In this document: piece by piece, positions 1 to 6,035 of the stretch
Position numbering within the stretch: the stretch's first letter is position 1
Layout of the letters: the number at the start of each line of letters is the position of its first letter
IMG/VR virus record: IMGVR_UViG_3300030107_002499
Coordinates: 1 to 24,259 of that record
Origin: a virus
Reading direction: 5' to 3' (one strand)
DNA length: 24,259 bases
The notes under the pieces: model-generated
What the model saw: the letters and a program-made list of their open reading frames with translations, nothing else
Told to the model about the DNA's origin: nothing
Databases searched by the model: none
Position numbers and translations under genes: made by a program

Positions 1-2
1 TC

Positions 3-149
3 TGGCTTGCTGGTATAATGTTATCTGAAGGAATACCCACAGGTACGACAAGACATATAGCACTTGTACATACAGGTGTTAATATGTTTATGGCAATTAC
101 TCTTCTACCCTTTATTCAACCAATAGCTAGATCTATATCTAAATTTTAA
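3..149 (+). CDS. C-terminal end of a membrane protein (holin candidate), 5' end outside window
   Basis: An open frame enters from the left edge and ends at TAA 147-149, giving 48 residues without a start. The visible part has a hydrophobic stretch (VNMFMAITLLPFIQPIA) followed by a short basic tail (RSISKF), as expected of the last membrane segment of a small inner-membrane protein. It lies 3 bp before an M15 peptidase (endolysin) gene, and holins often sit next to endolysins in phage lysis cassettes, so a holin is my best guess. The identification rests on position and hydrophobicity only; the N-terminal part is not visible and no family motif was recognised. It could be another membrane protein of the late region. 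Confidence 0.45.
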   Translation, partial: WLAGIMLSEGIPTGTTRHIALVHTGVNMFMAITLLPFIQPIARSISKF

Positions 150-152
150 AAA

Positions 153-617
153 ATGAAACTAAGTAAAAACTTTAGTCTCAAAGAGTTGACCAAAAGTCAA
201 ACTGCAATGCGTAATGACATTGATAATAGCCCTAATACTGAACAAATAGTAAACCTTACAGCACTATGTAATTGTGTACTACAACCCATCCGTGATGAAC
301 ATGGTAGAGTCGATATTAATTCTGGGCTACGTGTACTTGAGTTAAACCGCAAGATCGGAAGTTCGGATTCAAGTCAGCATGTGCAGGGTATGGCGGCAGA
401 CATTGAATGTCCTGCTGTAGATAACTTTGAGTTAGCCAAATGGATTAACAGCAATCTGGACTTTGACCAGTTAATACTGGAGTTCTACACTGCTGGTGAA
501 CCTACAAGTGGATGGGTTCATGTATCATATAATCGTGATGGAAGCAACAGAAAAAAAGCAATGACTGCTGTAAAAAATAACGGAAAAACTGTATACCAAG
601 AAGGATTACATGGGTGA
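153..617 (+). CDS. M15-type peptidase, probable endolysin (peptidoglycan-cleaving)
   Basis: A 154-residue protein of the D-Ala-D-Ala carboxypeptidase/endopeptidase type (peptidase M15). The zinc-binding signature is visible: SQHVQGMAADIE at 73-84 gives ligands H76 and D83, and WVHVSY at 121-126 gives the second His, H123. E110 in QLILEF is in the usual place of the catalytic acid. The N-terminal FSLKELTKSQTA and the SGLR motif (57-60) are also typical of this phage family. It would cut peptide cross-links in the cell wall at the end of infection. There is no signal peptide, so it should need a holin; the preceding hydrophobic protein is a candidate. No clear Shine-Dalgarno sequence precedes the ATG. 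It overlaps the next gene by 8 bp. T7 itself uses an amidase instead, so this is a replacement common among marine relatives. Confidence 0.85.
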   Translation: MKLSKNFSLKELTKSQTAMRNDIDNSPNTEQIVNLTALCNCVLQPIRDEHGRVDINSGLRVLELNRKIGSSDSSQHVQGMAADIECPAVDNFELAKWINSNLDFDQLILEFYTAGEPTSGWVHVSYNRDGSNRKKAMTAVKNNGKTVYQEGLHG

Positions 618-1074
618 CCAGTGGGAAGAAGGTAGACGACAATTAAAAATCAGTAGAGCACGACTAGCTAAAAGAAAGCTGGCAGACTCAGCAAAAGAAG
701 TCCTTAAAACAACAAATCTAGGTCGGACAACTATAGCAAATGCAAGGGCTGTTACAGGACGTACAGCAAATATTCCTGTAAAGAATATGAAAACGTCAAT
801 GGCTTTAGAAAGACCAAAGACACCTACACAAAAAGTAGTATCTAAAATAACTTCTTTTGGTAAAGGAGCACTTAAAATAGCTACACCATTAGTTGTAGCA
901 CAGTCAGCATATAGTTTATTTGGTCCTGAAGGACTTGTGAACCAAACTTTTAATGAAGCTGTAGAGCACGGAAAAAAACGTGGTGAACGTCACAGACGGA
1001 AAGCTCAGATACCAAAAGCAAAACACGTAAGTAAAATTATACAATCAAGTTTAAACAAATTAAGAGATAGATGA
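610..1074 (+). CDS. Hypothetical basic protein with a hydrophobic central segment
   Basis: A 154-residue protein starting at ATG 610, inside the end of the endolysin gene, so probably translationally coupled. It is strongly basic at both ends (N-terminal RARLAKRKLADSAK; C-terminal GKKRGERHRRKAQIPKAK). Around residues 85-106 there is a moderately hydrophobic stretch (ALKIATPLVVAQSAYSLFG) that could be an amphipathic or membrane-associating helix. I recognise no family. Its place between endolysin and small terminase would suit a lysis accessory or a minor virion protein, but neither is shown. It resembles in style (small, Lys/Arg-rich, one hydrophobic patch) the proteins at 22067-22510 and 22510-22911, without clear alignment. 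Confidence 0.7.
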   Translation: MGDQWEEGRRQLKISRARLAKRKLADSAKEVLKTTNLGRTTIANARAVTGRTANIPVKNMKTSMALERPKTPTQKVVSKITSFGKGALKIATPLVVAQSAYSLFGPEGLVNQTFNEAVEHGKKRGERHRRKAQIPKAKHVSKIIQSSLNKLRDR

Positions 1075-1295
1075 TGTCTTCAACACACGAAACACTATCC
1101 ACACTCCATACCGCAGTAGCTCAAGAGTTACTAGATCGTATTAAGAGTGGTGAAGCTAAACCAGCAGATCTCGCAGTTGCCGTAAAGTTTCTCAAAGATA
1201 ATAACATTGAGTCACTTCCAGTTGACAATACTCCATTTAAAAGTTTGATTGACGCTATACCTTTTCCAACACACGATGAAACGAGAATCTCTTAA
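1071..1295 (+). CDS. terS: Putative terminase small subunit (T7 gp18 / DNA maturase A type)
   Basis: A 74-residue protein starting at ATG 1071 (ATGATG, second Met at 1074), overlapping the upstream stop as ATGA. The segment LHTAVAQELLDRIKSGEA followed by LAVAVKFLKDNNIESLPVD matches the pattern of small terminase subunits in T7-like marine phages: an N-terminal helix beginning LH..VA.EL, a GEA turn, then a helix ending FLKDNNI. The family is short (T7 gp18 is about 90 residues). It would recognise concatemeric phage DNA and recruit the large subunit encoded at 2674-4350. Between the two lie four small genes, more than in T7. The assignment rests on motif recall and position, not on an alignment. 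Confidence 0.65.
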   Translation: MMSSTHETLSTLHTAVAQELLDRIKSGEAKPADLAVAVKFLKDNNIESLPVDNTPFKSLIDAIPFPTHDETRIS

Positions 1296-1437
1296 ACAAC
1301 GAGAACAGAGAATTAGTTATCAACAATCAATGGGTATGAGAGAACGTAACATGGTTGACAATATATGCGAAGAGTGTAACCAAGATCCTTGCGTTTGTAA
1401 AGAAAAGAAATTAATAGAAATAAGAGGAGGTCAGTAG
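1276..1437 (+). CDS. Small Cys-rich (zinc-knuckle-like) protein, 53 aa
   Basis: An open frame from ATG 1276 overlaps the end of the small-terminase gene by 20 bp and ends at TAG 1435-1437. An in-frame ATG at 1249 exists, but it would lie deeper inside the upstream gene. The N-terminal half is basic and Gln/Glu-rich. The C-terminal half has CEECNQDPCVC at 31-41, four Cys in a CxxC-x4-CxC arrangement that could bind one zinc ion. I know no named family for it. The end of the gene contains the strong AGGAGGT ribosome-binding site (1425-1431) of the next gene, so the two are likely coupled. There is no good ribosome-binding site before 1276, so expression may depend on the upstream gene. Confidence 0.6.
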   Translation: MKRESLKQREQRISYQQSMGMRERNMVDNICEECNQDPCVCKEKKLIEIRGGQ

Positions 1438-2081
1438 TGGACCCTGTGAAACGTAGGACATTCTTAAAGATAGTAGGTGCTGGTTCTTTAGCTACTATAG
1501 GTAACATAGGTTCTTCAGGAAAGGTTACTCCTGTTAAGCCTGTGGCTCCTACGACACTCAAGATTACACCAAAAGGTAGAGCATATAGAGAGTTTTTGAA
1601 AACTCCTTTAGTAGCTCATAGTATAGAAAACCATGCTGAGTTACGTACTAAAACTTTTAACGCTAATACTTTTGAAGAGTTTAGTGCTGAATACGATGAA
1701 GCTAAACGTAAATTTAGAAATACTGTTGCCAAACCTGCTTTTAAAGAAGCTGTAGACAAAACCAATATTGATATAGCAGAACGAAAAAAAGTTATAAACC
1801 CCTCTCTTCCTGCGAGTAGCAAACCTTCAGTTGCTAGAAAACATCCTTTTATGGATAGATTGGCTAGTAACCCTTATAGAAATATAAGTCAAGGTGCTAA
1901 TATAGAAAGAAACAAACACGCTGCTGGTTTAATTAAAGATGCTCGTTCAGCATACGCTAAACAAATAAAACTAGCACGAGACAAAATAAGTAGTGCTAAA
2001 AAACCTGTCGTTGCTAAACCTGTAAAAAAGCGTAGTCTGTTGCACATAGTTAAGAAAATATTTACTAAAGGAAGGGGATAG
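1437..2081 (+). CDS. Basic protein with a Tat-type (twin-arginine) N-terminal signal
   Basis: A 214-residue protein starting at GTG 1437, chosen because AGGAGGT (1425-1431) lies 5 bases upstream; an in-frame GTG at 1446 is too far away. The N-terminus KRRTFLKIVGAGSLATIG (residues 5-22) fits the twin-arginine signal consensus (S/T)RRxFLK followed by a weakly hydrophobic Gly/Ala segment. No clear AxA cleavage site follows, so the signal may stay as an anchor. The rest is Lys/Arg/Ala-rich with several helical stretches (for example FEEFSAEYDEAKRKF) and a very basic C-terminus (KPVKKRSLLHIVKKIFTKGRG). I recognise no domain. If the signal works, the host Tat system would carry the folded protein to or across the inner membrane. 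The neighbouring secreted protein at 2310 makes an envelope or lysis role conceivable. Confidence 0.75.
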   Translation: MDPVKRRTFLKIVGAGSLATIGNIGSSGKVTPVKPVAPTTLKITPKGRAYREFLKTPLVAHSIENHAELRTKTFNANTFEEFSAEYDEAKRKFRNTVAKPAFKEAVDKTNIDIAERKKVINPSLPASSKPSVARKHPFMDRLASNPYRNISQGANIERNKHAAGLIKDARSAYAKQIKLARDKISSAKKPVVAKPVKKRSLLHIVKKIFTKGRG

Positions 2082-2082
2082 C

Positions 2083-2313
2083 GTGTCTCTATTACGTACA
2101 CTATTAAAACAGCACGATTTAACTCCAGATGATATTAAAAAGTTAAAACAGATAACTCCTAAGATAGAGAATATTTCAAGACAGAATAGAATTTTAACAG
2201 CTTTAAAACCTAAAGATCCGTCTATTGACATTAAGAAAGTACAAAGTATTATGAATAAATATATAAAAAAGAAGCCTGTCAAGCACGGATTGAAAATAAA
2301 AAAGAAAGAATGA
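2083..2313 (+). CDS. Hypothetical small basic protein, 76 aa
   Basis: The start is GTG 2083, one base after the upstream stop, with a GGAAGGGGA ribosome-binding site inside the upstream end. The protein is helical and Lys-rich: the N-terminal LLRTLLKQHDLTPDDIKKLKQ looks like a short helix-turn-helix-sized unit, and the C-terminus is a run of lysines (KKKPVKHGLKIKKKE). No domain was recognised. It overlaps the next gene by ATGA (2310-2313). A nucleic-acid or membrane-surface interaction is plausible from charge alone, but no function can be assigned. Confidence 0.6.
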   Translation: MSLLRTLLKQHDLTPDDIKKLKQITPKIENISRQNRILTALKPKDPSIDIKKVQSIMNKYIKKKPVKHGLKIKKKE

Positions 2314-2642
2314 TAAAGTATATATTAATTCATACAGCCCTTATAGCGGCTCTTTTATTTCCCAACACTGCGTTAGGTATTAAAACCAAGGGTTCCTTTA
2401 CGACACAGCAGATTAGAATGCTCTGGATGGGGTGTTATCAAGGAGCCAACATGAAGAGTCCTCAGTCACCCCAGGTCAATGGAATGGTCTGTGATTGTAT
2501 CTTAGATAAAACCAGGATACTTTATACGTATGATGAAATAGAAAAAAAGTCAGGTAAACCCATGCAAGACGAATATAGCAGGTTAGCTGATGTTTGTATT
2601 AATGAACTTGGGTTAAGACCTAATCCAGAATTAAGTATATAG
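2310..2642 (+). CDS. Secreted Cys-containing protein with Sec signal peptide
   Basis: A 110-residue protein starting at ATG 2310 (ATGA overlap). Residues 1-23 form a classical signal peptide: a positive Lys at 3, the hydrophobic core ILIHTALIAALLF, then cleavage probably after ALG (21-23). The mature part has four Cys: C42 (MGCYQG), C61 and C63 (MVCDCILD), and C96 (ADVCINEL). This would suit two disulfide bonds in the periplasm. There is no lipobox, so it is not an obvious o-spanin. I do not recognise the family. Its place between the terminase subunits, beside a Tat-signal protein, suggests an envelope function late in infection, perhaps lysis or superinfection exclusion; this is inference from location and export only. 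Confidence 0.75.
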   Translation: MIKYILIHTALIAALLFPNTALGIKTKGSFTTQQIRMLWMGCYQGANMKSPQSPQVNGMVCDCILDKTRILYTYDEIEKKSGKPMQDEYSRLADVCINELGLRPNPELSI

Positions 2643-2673
2643 TTATTCATACAACGGACGGAGTTAAAAGATT

Positions 2674-4350
2674 ATGATAGCAGATGAACTGAGAGACTTC
2701 CGCAACTTTCTTTTTGTTGTGTGGAAGCATCTGAACCTTCCAGAGCCTACTCCAGTTCAGTATGATATGGCAGCATACATACAATCTGATGTTAAACGTA
2801 GTGTTATTGAAGCTTTCCGTGGTGTAGGCAAGAGTTATATTACAAGTGCCTATTGTTGCCACACGTTATTGTTGGACCCACAAAAGAAGATACTGGTAGT
2901 CAGTGCCAGTAAAATCCGTGCGGATGACTTTTCTACTTTCACGCAACGGCTGATAAACGAAATGCCTCTCCTTGCCCATCTCCGTCCAAGGGAGGGGCAA
3001 CGTATGTCAAAAATATCTTTTGATGTGGGTCCGACTAAAGCCTCCCACAGTCCTTCTGTAAAGTCTGTAGGTATCACAGGTCAGTTAGCTGGTAGTCGTG
3101 CAGATCTTATCGTGGCTGATGATATAGAGATTCCTAACAATTCTGCTACTCAAACTATGAGAGACAAGATCTCTGAAGCAGTAAAGGAATTTGATGCTAT
3201 ACTAAAACCAGACGGACGCATACTGTACTTAGGTACTCCTCAAACAGAAATGAGTCTATACGAATTGTTACCTGAACGGGGATACCAAGTTCGTATATGG
3301 CCCGCCCGATACCCTACAGAAAAACAAAGAGAAAAATACCACAACCGATTAGCTGGTATTGTAGCGGATACTCTTGATCGTACTCCTGAGTGTGTCAATG
3401 AACCTATAGACCCAAAACGCTTCAACGACGAGGATCTCTTAGAAAGAGAACTATCTTATGGTCGTTCAGGATTCAGCCTACAGTTCATGCTCGACACATC
3501 TCTCAGTGATGCAGACAGGTATCCGCTAAAGTTATCAGATCTTATTATAATGGATGTTGATAACGACAAAGCACCAGAGAAACTTATATGGACTAAGAGT
3601 ACTGAGAAACGTATTACGGATCTTCCTAATGTCGGTCTGCCTGGAGATCACTATCATGAACCCTTAGAGGTTGTTGGAGATTGGATAAATTATACTGGCA
3701 GTATTATGACCATAGACCCTGCTGGTAGAGGACAAGATGAGACAGCCTTTGCTGTAGTAAAGATGCTCAATGGTAATCTTTATGTTATAGACTGTGGTGG
3801 ACTCCAAGGAGGCTATAATAAGGATGTACTTATGTCATTAGCAGTTCTTGCTAAGAAATATAAAGTTAATGAGATCAGAGTAGAAAGTAACTTTGGTGAT
3901 GGTATGTTCAGTGAACTATTTAAACCATACCTTACTAAGATATATCCTGTTACTATAGAAGAAGTAAGATCTACTACACAGAAAGAAAAAAGAATAGTTA
4001 GTTACTTAGAACCAGTAATGAATCAACATAGACTTATAGTAAACAAGAGTATCATATCTACTGACTATAAGTCAACACAAAAGTACCCAGCAGATAAAGC
4101 TACTCGGTATATGTTGTTCTATCAGATGTCAAGACTAACACAGGAACGTGGTGCGTTAGCTCATGATGATAGATTGGATGCTCTTTCTATGGCTGTCCAG
4201 TATTGGACTGATCAAATGGCAGTAGATGCTGATAAGAAGATAGTAGAACGAAAAGATGACCTTTTGTTTAAAGAGTTAGACCACATGGCTAACTACGTGG
4301 TGGGTAAAGAGAGATTCCAAGTTTCTAGTAATAACTGGTTAAATGTTTAG
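2674..4350 (+). CDS. terL: Terminase large subunit (T7 gp19 type: ATPase and nuclease)
   Basis: A 558-residue packaging motor, close to T7 gp19 (586 aa). ATPase: Walker A FRGVGKS at 48-54 (K53), Walker B DLIVADD at 144-150 with the catalytic acid following (E152), and the coupling motif GTPQT at 187-191. Nuclease (RNase H-like fold): D348 in MTIDPAG, E404 in IRVESNFGDG and the D498/D499/D502 cluster in AHDDRLDAL are in the expected order. It would cut concatemeric DNA and pump it into procapsids through the portal. The start ATG 2674 follows ACGGAG at an ordinary distance. It is the last gene before a 650-base non-coding stretch, which matches the right end of T7-like genomes. Confidence 0.95.
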   Translation: MIADELRDFRNFLFVVWKHLNLPEPTPVQYDMAAYIQSDVKRSVIEAFRGVGKSYITSAYCCHTLLLDPQKKILVVSASKIRADDFSTFTQRLINEMPLLAHLRPREGQRMSKISFDVGPTKASHSPSVKSVGITGQLAGSRADLIVADDIEIPNNSATQTMRDKISEAVKEFDAILKPDGRILYLGTPQTEMSLYELLPERGYQVRIWPARYPTEKQREKYHNRLAGIVADTLDRTPECVNEPIDPKRFNDEDLLERELSYGRSGFSLQFMLDTSLSDADRYPLKLSDLIIMDVDNDKAPEKLIWTKSTEKRITDLPNVGLPGDHYHEPLEVVGDWINYTGSIMTIDPAGRGQDETAFAVVKMLNGNLYVIDCGGLQGGYNKDVLMSLAVLAKKYKVNEIRVESNFGDGMFSELFKPYLTKIYPVTIEEVRSTTQKEKRIVSYLEPVMNQHRLIVNKSIISTDYKSTQKYPADKATRYMLFYQMSRLTQERGALAHDDRLDALSMAVQYWTDQMAVDADKKIVERKDDLLFKELDHMANYVVGKERFQVSSNNWLNV

Positions 4351-4462
4351 AAAAAAAATATGAAACCCTAAGCGATAACCACAAACTAAAGTTTACCCCA
4401 TGCCGCCAACCTGTGGTTCCTTAAATCTAACATATAAGTGGGCGGTGTATAACCAAAAGTTA

Positions 4463-4507
4463 GTCTTATATAAGACATAAGACATACGATAAAAGAATAT
4501 CTTTTAT
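4463..4507 (+). repeat. Palindrome, tandem repeat and hairpin downstream of terminase
   Basis: GTCTTATATAAGAC (4463-4476) is a perfect 14-bp palindrome. Its right half ATAAGAC is repeated directly at 4477-4483. Next comes a hairpin with stem ATAAAAGA (4489-4496) and TCTTTTAT (4500-4507) and a 3-base ATA loop. A T8 tract follows at 4526-4533, about 18 bases beyond the stem, too far for a standard intrinsic terminator. The cluster could be a terminator-like end of late transcription, a terminase recognition site or a replication element; sequence alone does not decide. Confidence 0.5.
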
Positions 4508-4529
4508 TCATATATAATATATCTGTTTT

Positions 4530-4542
4530 TTTTCTTTGATAA
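4530..4542 (+). promoter_or_regulatory. boxA-like motif, copy A
   Basis: TTTTCTTTGATAA, followed by ACTATATA. This is one of four copies in the window of a T(G)YTCTTTGAYAA motif resembling the rrn boxA antitermination element (E. coli TGCTCTTTAACAA). This copy is the weakest, lacks a G at position 2 and is not next to a start codon. Confidence 0.35.
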
Positions 4543-4717
4543 ACTATATACATAATCAAACTCAAAGTTTCCCAAACTATTTTCGTTAATAATATCAGTG
4601 GTTTAGCTCTAAGTATCTGATTTCATTGATGATCTTTTATTTGATTGGGTCTTTCATCCATGAAATAATGATATCCAAGACATTAAACAAAAGGTTTTAC
4701 TCAAATAAACTTTAAGT

Positions 4718-4746
4718 TTGACATTCTATTTTAAATGATTTAATTT
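4718..4746 (+). promoter_or_regulatory. Sigma70-like promoter, upstream
   Basis: TTGACA (4718-4723), 17-base spacer, then TAATTT (4741-4746). The -35 is perfect and the spacing is ideal, but the -10 is weak. It lies within the non-coding block and points toward the early genes, where host RNA polymerase would be needed before the phage enzyme is made. Confidence 0.4.
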
Positions 4747-4809
4747 ATTCATTAAGATATTCAATTGATTCAGCCATCGGAAAGATCAGAGATCAATTAA
4801 AAATATATC

Positions 4810-4839
4810 TTGACAATAAATTTTATTTCATGTTAAAAT
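4810..4839 (+). promoter_or_regulatory. Sigma70-like promoter for early genes
   Basis: TTGACA (4810-4815), then TAAAAT (4834-4839) after 18 bases, or TTAAAA (4833-4838) after 17. The transcript would start near 4846, pass the boxA-like motif at 4893-4905 and the palindrome array, and enter the first early gene at 5001. This is the best host-type promoter in the window. Confidence 0.6.
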
Positions 4840-4892
4840 ATACTTAGTTAAACATAAAGTATCTTGAATTGATCTTAGTTTAACTTTTGGTT

Positions 4893-4905
4893 TGCTCTTT
4901 GATAA
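4893..4905 (+). promoter_or_regulatory. boxA-like motif, copy B
   Basis: TGCTCTTTGATAA matches E. coli rrn boxA (TGCTCTTTAACAA) at 11 of 13 positions. It is about 50 bases downstream of the likely early transcription start, which is where boxA lies in rRNA leaders. It is followed by ACTAATTAG and the palindrome array. Confidence 0.5.
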
Positions 4906-4915
4906 ACTAATTAGT

Positions 4916-4976
4916 TATACTATATAGTATATAACTTTAGTATAACTTTAGTTATACTAAAGTATACTATATAGTA
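4916..4976 (+). repeat. Palindrome and tandem-repeat array before the first early gene
   Basis: TATACTATATAGTATA (4916-4931) is a perfect 16-bp palindrome. TATAACTTTAG is repeated head to tail at 4930-4940 and 4941-4951. ACTTTAG (4945-4951) and CTAAAGT (4957-4963) form a 7-bp stem with a 5-base loop. TACTATATAGTA (4965-4976) is a 12-bp palindrome repeating the core of the first. The AGGA ribosome-binding site (4991-4994) of the 5001 gene follows. It could be a repressor operator, a leader-RNA structure or part of a terminal repeat. Confidence 0.7.
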
Positions 4977-5000
4977 AACTAGGATACTAAAGGAAATTCT

Positions 5001-5246
5001 ATGAAAAAAGAAAAGCCTTTGGATCTACCTAGAGAACTAGGCATTAAGATTTCAGGTGTCTACAATATGGGACGTAGAGGGTCTGAAATTAGGAATGCTA
5101 GGCTTTATAGTTCAGCTTCTAGGGCAAGACAACACAAAAACCTAGTTGTAGGCAGGGATTCTACTGAGCCTAGAAGAATCTCAGCTAAAACTGGACAAGT
5201 GATAGAATCGTCTTGCGGATTAGATCCTAATATGGCAACCTATTAA
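5001..5246 (+). CDS. Early hypothetical basic protein, 81 aa
   Basis: This is the first gene after the non-coding block, with AGGA 6 bases before ATG 5001. The protein is basic, with many Arg/Ser (NMGRRGSEIRNARLYSSASRARQHK) and two Cys-free halves, and there is no hydrophobic segment. I recognise no family. By position it corresponds to the T7 gene 0.3-0.7 class of host-takeover proteins, which are small, diverse and often interact with host defence or RNA polymerase. That is positional inference only. The frame is clean, the ribosome-binding site is good and the promoter lies about 160 bases upstream. Confidence 0.7.
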   Translation: MKKEKPLDLPRELGIKISGVYNMGRRGSEIRNARLYSSASRARQHKNLVVGRDSTEPRRISAKTGQVIESSCGLDPNMATY

Positions 5247-5258
5247 TTGTATAGTCCT

Positions 5259-5326
5259 ATAAGTGCATCTCTAGCCTATGACAAGTCAAGATGCACTTGT
5301 GGATGCTATGCAATAATGCTAGTATC
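5259..5326 (+). promoter_or_regulatory. Two hairpins in the 5247-5363 leader (possible processing or termination)
   Basis: Stem 1: AAGTGCATCT (5261-5270) pairs perfectly with AGATGCACTT (5289-5298) across an 18-base loop. It can extend by a G-U and an A-U pair to 5259/5300. Stem 2: GATGCTA (5302-5308) pairs with TAGTATC (5320-5326), with one G-U. A T-rich ATTTTAGTTCTTTG follows, which runs into boxA-like copy C. T7 early mRNAs are cut by RNase III at intergenic hairpins; these could serve that way or act as weak terminators. Confidence 0.6.
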
Positions 5327-5331
5327 ATTTT

Positions 5332-5344
5332 AGTTCTTTGATAA
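5332..5344 (+). promoter_or_regulatory. boxA-like motif, copy C
   Basis: AGTTCTTTGATAA, followed by TCTAATCTGGAG and the ATG at 5364. The spacing from motif to Shine-Dalgarno sequence to start is nearly the same as at copy D (6036-6048), so the two leaders look like copies of one module. Confidence 0.45.
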
Positions 5345-5363
5345 TCTAATCTGGAGATTGAAT

Positions 5364-5678
5364 ATGTATATTCAAACACTGAAGGCGTTACGTGGTCAAA
5401 ACATTCCAATGTCAGCCTTTGAGGAATTAAGGGCTGGTCAATGGGTATTCCTTGGAAACGATGGGACTGCTAAGTATAAAGCAGTCTACATTGGTAAGGT
5501 AAATCGTAGCGGTGAACATGTCTTCTGTGAACATGAAGGTGAAAGACCTGTCCAGTTTGGCAAGAAACTCAAAGTTTTCTATGAGTATCTTAAAGAAATG
5601 AATGGTCCAGGCCAGAAGATGCCTAATCTTTTGGATCACCTGATGTCCATCACAGAAAGTCATCGAGTAGCCGCATGA
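5364..5678 (+). CDS. Early hypothetical protein, 104 aa
   Basis: I chose ATG 5364 because GGAG (5353-5356) lies 7 bases before it; a TTG at 5358 is in frame but too close. The protein is soluble, without a signal or membrane segment. A central part reads like a small beta-barrel (GQWVFLGNDGTAKYKAVYIGKVNRSGEHVFCEHEGERPVQF shows alternating strands, residues about 25-66), followed by a helical C-terminus. No family was recognised. It is preceded by two hairpins and boxA-like copy C, and overlaps the next gene as ATGA, so the two are co-translated. By position it is an early, host-takeover type gene. Confidence 0.7.
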   Translation: MYIQTLKALRGQNIPMSAFEELRAGQWVFLGNDGTAKYKAVYIGKVNRSGEHVFCEHEGERPVQFGKKLKVFYEYLKEMNGPGQKMPNLLDHLMSITESHRVAA

Positions 5679-5911
5679 ATGTAAAGGCTACCGAACGTCG
5701 ATTACGAGCTACTGTCCGTAACATGCAACAACTTGCAATCTACAAGGCAGTAGACTTTGAAAGATTAGACAGTCGATTAATTCCAGTAGTAAAGGATAAG
5801 ATCGATAAGTGTGAGGCTACAATAGCCAACACGAAAGTAAAACTTAGAGGTATGAAACACATGACATCACCTTGGCATGATGTTACCATACCACAGTACG
5901 ATATGAGTTGA
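5675..5911 (+). CDS. Early hypothetical protein, 78 aa
   Basis: ATG 5675 overlaps the upstream stop (ATGA), giving translational coupling. The protein is mostly helical and basic: the N-terminal TERRLRATVRNMQQLAIYKAV, then ERLDSRLIPVVKDKIDKCEATIANTKVKLRGM, which has coiled-coil-like heptads. There is no membrane segment. No family was recognised. The gene ends only 7 bases before a strong hairpin (5919-5944), so its mRNA 3' end may be defined or protected by that structure. Confidence 0.65.
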   Translation: MNVKATERRLRATVRNMQQLAIYKAVDFERLDSRLIPVVKDKIDKCEATIANTKVKLRGMKHMTSPWHDVTIPQYDMS

Positions 5912-5918
5912 CACTTTA

Positions 5919-6030
5919 GGTAGACTATGGCAACATGGTCTACCATGAGTATCAACACTAACATGACAGATACCTTGCAGGTCAGCCCATGTTATGAGAT
6001 ACTATCACAGTAGACCAAAGTTGGTCTACT
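5919..6030 (+). promoter_or_regulatory. Three consecutive stem-loops in the 5912-6069 leader
   Basis: Stem 1: GGTAGACTATG (5919-5929) pairs with CATGGTCTACC (5934-5944), 11 bp with one G-U, closed by GCAA, a GNRA-type tetraloop. Stem 2: AGTATC (5948-5953) with GATACT (5998-6003), then TAACATG (5959-5965) with CATGTTA (5988-5994), then an inner ACCT/AGGT, forming one long interrupted hairpin. Stem 3: AGTAGACCA (6009-6017) pairs perfectly with TGGTCTACT (6022-6030) over a 4-base AAGT loop. Stems 1 and 3 share the GTAGAC/GTCTAC core. boxA-like copy D follows at once. The structure is too regular to be chance; an RNase III-type processing site or riboregulator is the likely role. Confidence 0.7.
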
Positions 6031-6035
6031 AGGTC

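Larger units (their letters stand above)
4351..5000 (+). other. 650-base non-coding, AT-rich region: likely joined genome ends / early control region
   Basis: No open frame of note is present on either strand. In order it holds: a 7-bp inverted repeat AACCACA/TGTGGTT (4377-4383, 4412-4418); a 14-bp palindrome GTCTTATATAAGAC (4463-4476) running into a tandem ATAAGAC (4470-4483); an 8-bp-stem hairpin (4489-4507); a T8 tract (4526-4533) leading into a boxA-like motif (4530-4542); a TTGACA promoter (4718); a 7-bp inverted repeat AATTGAT/ATCAATT (4763-4769, 4792-4798); a second TTGACA promoter (4810); a second boxA-like motif (4893-4905); and a dense palindrome/tandem array (4916-4976). In linear T7-like genomes the terminase is last and host promoters come first, so a terminase next to early promoters implies the terminal-repeat junction lies here. 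Confidence 0.6.

Noticed and set aside
4489-4533. Intrinsic terminator after the large terminase
   Set aside because: The hairpin (4489-4507) is nearly all A-T and the T8 tract starts about 18 bases after it, so it does not fit a standard Rho-independent terminator.
5908-5930. SP6-like phage promoter (TTTAGGTAGACTATGG) and a T7-like TTAATGACTATTATAG at 11107
   Set aside because: The two differ from each other and I found no third copy before the capsid or RNR genes; a phage polymerase promoter needs several matching copies. The 5919 bases are also explained by the hairpin.
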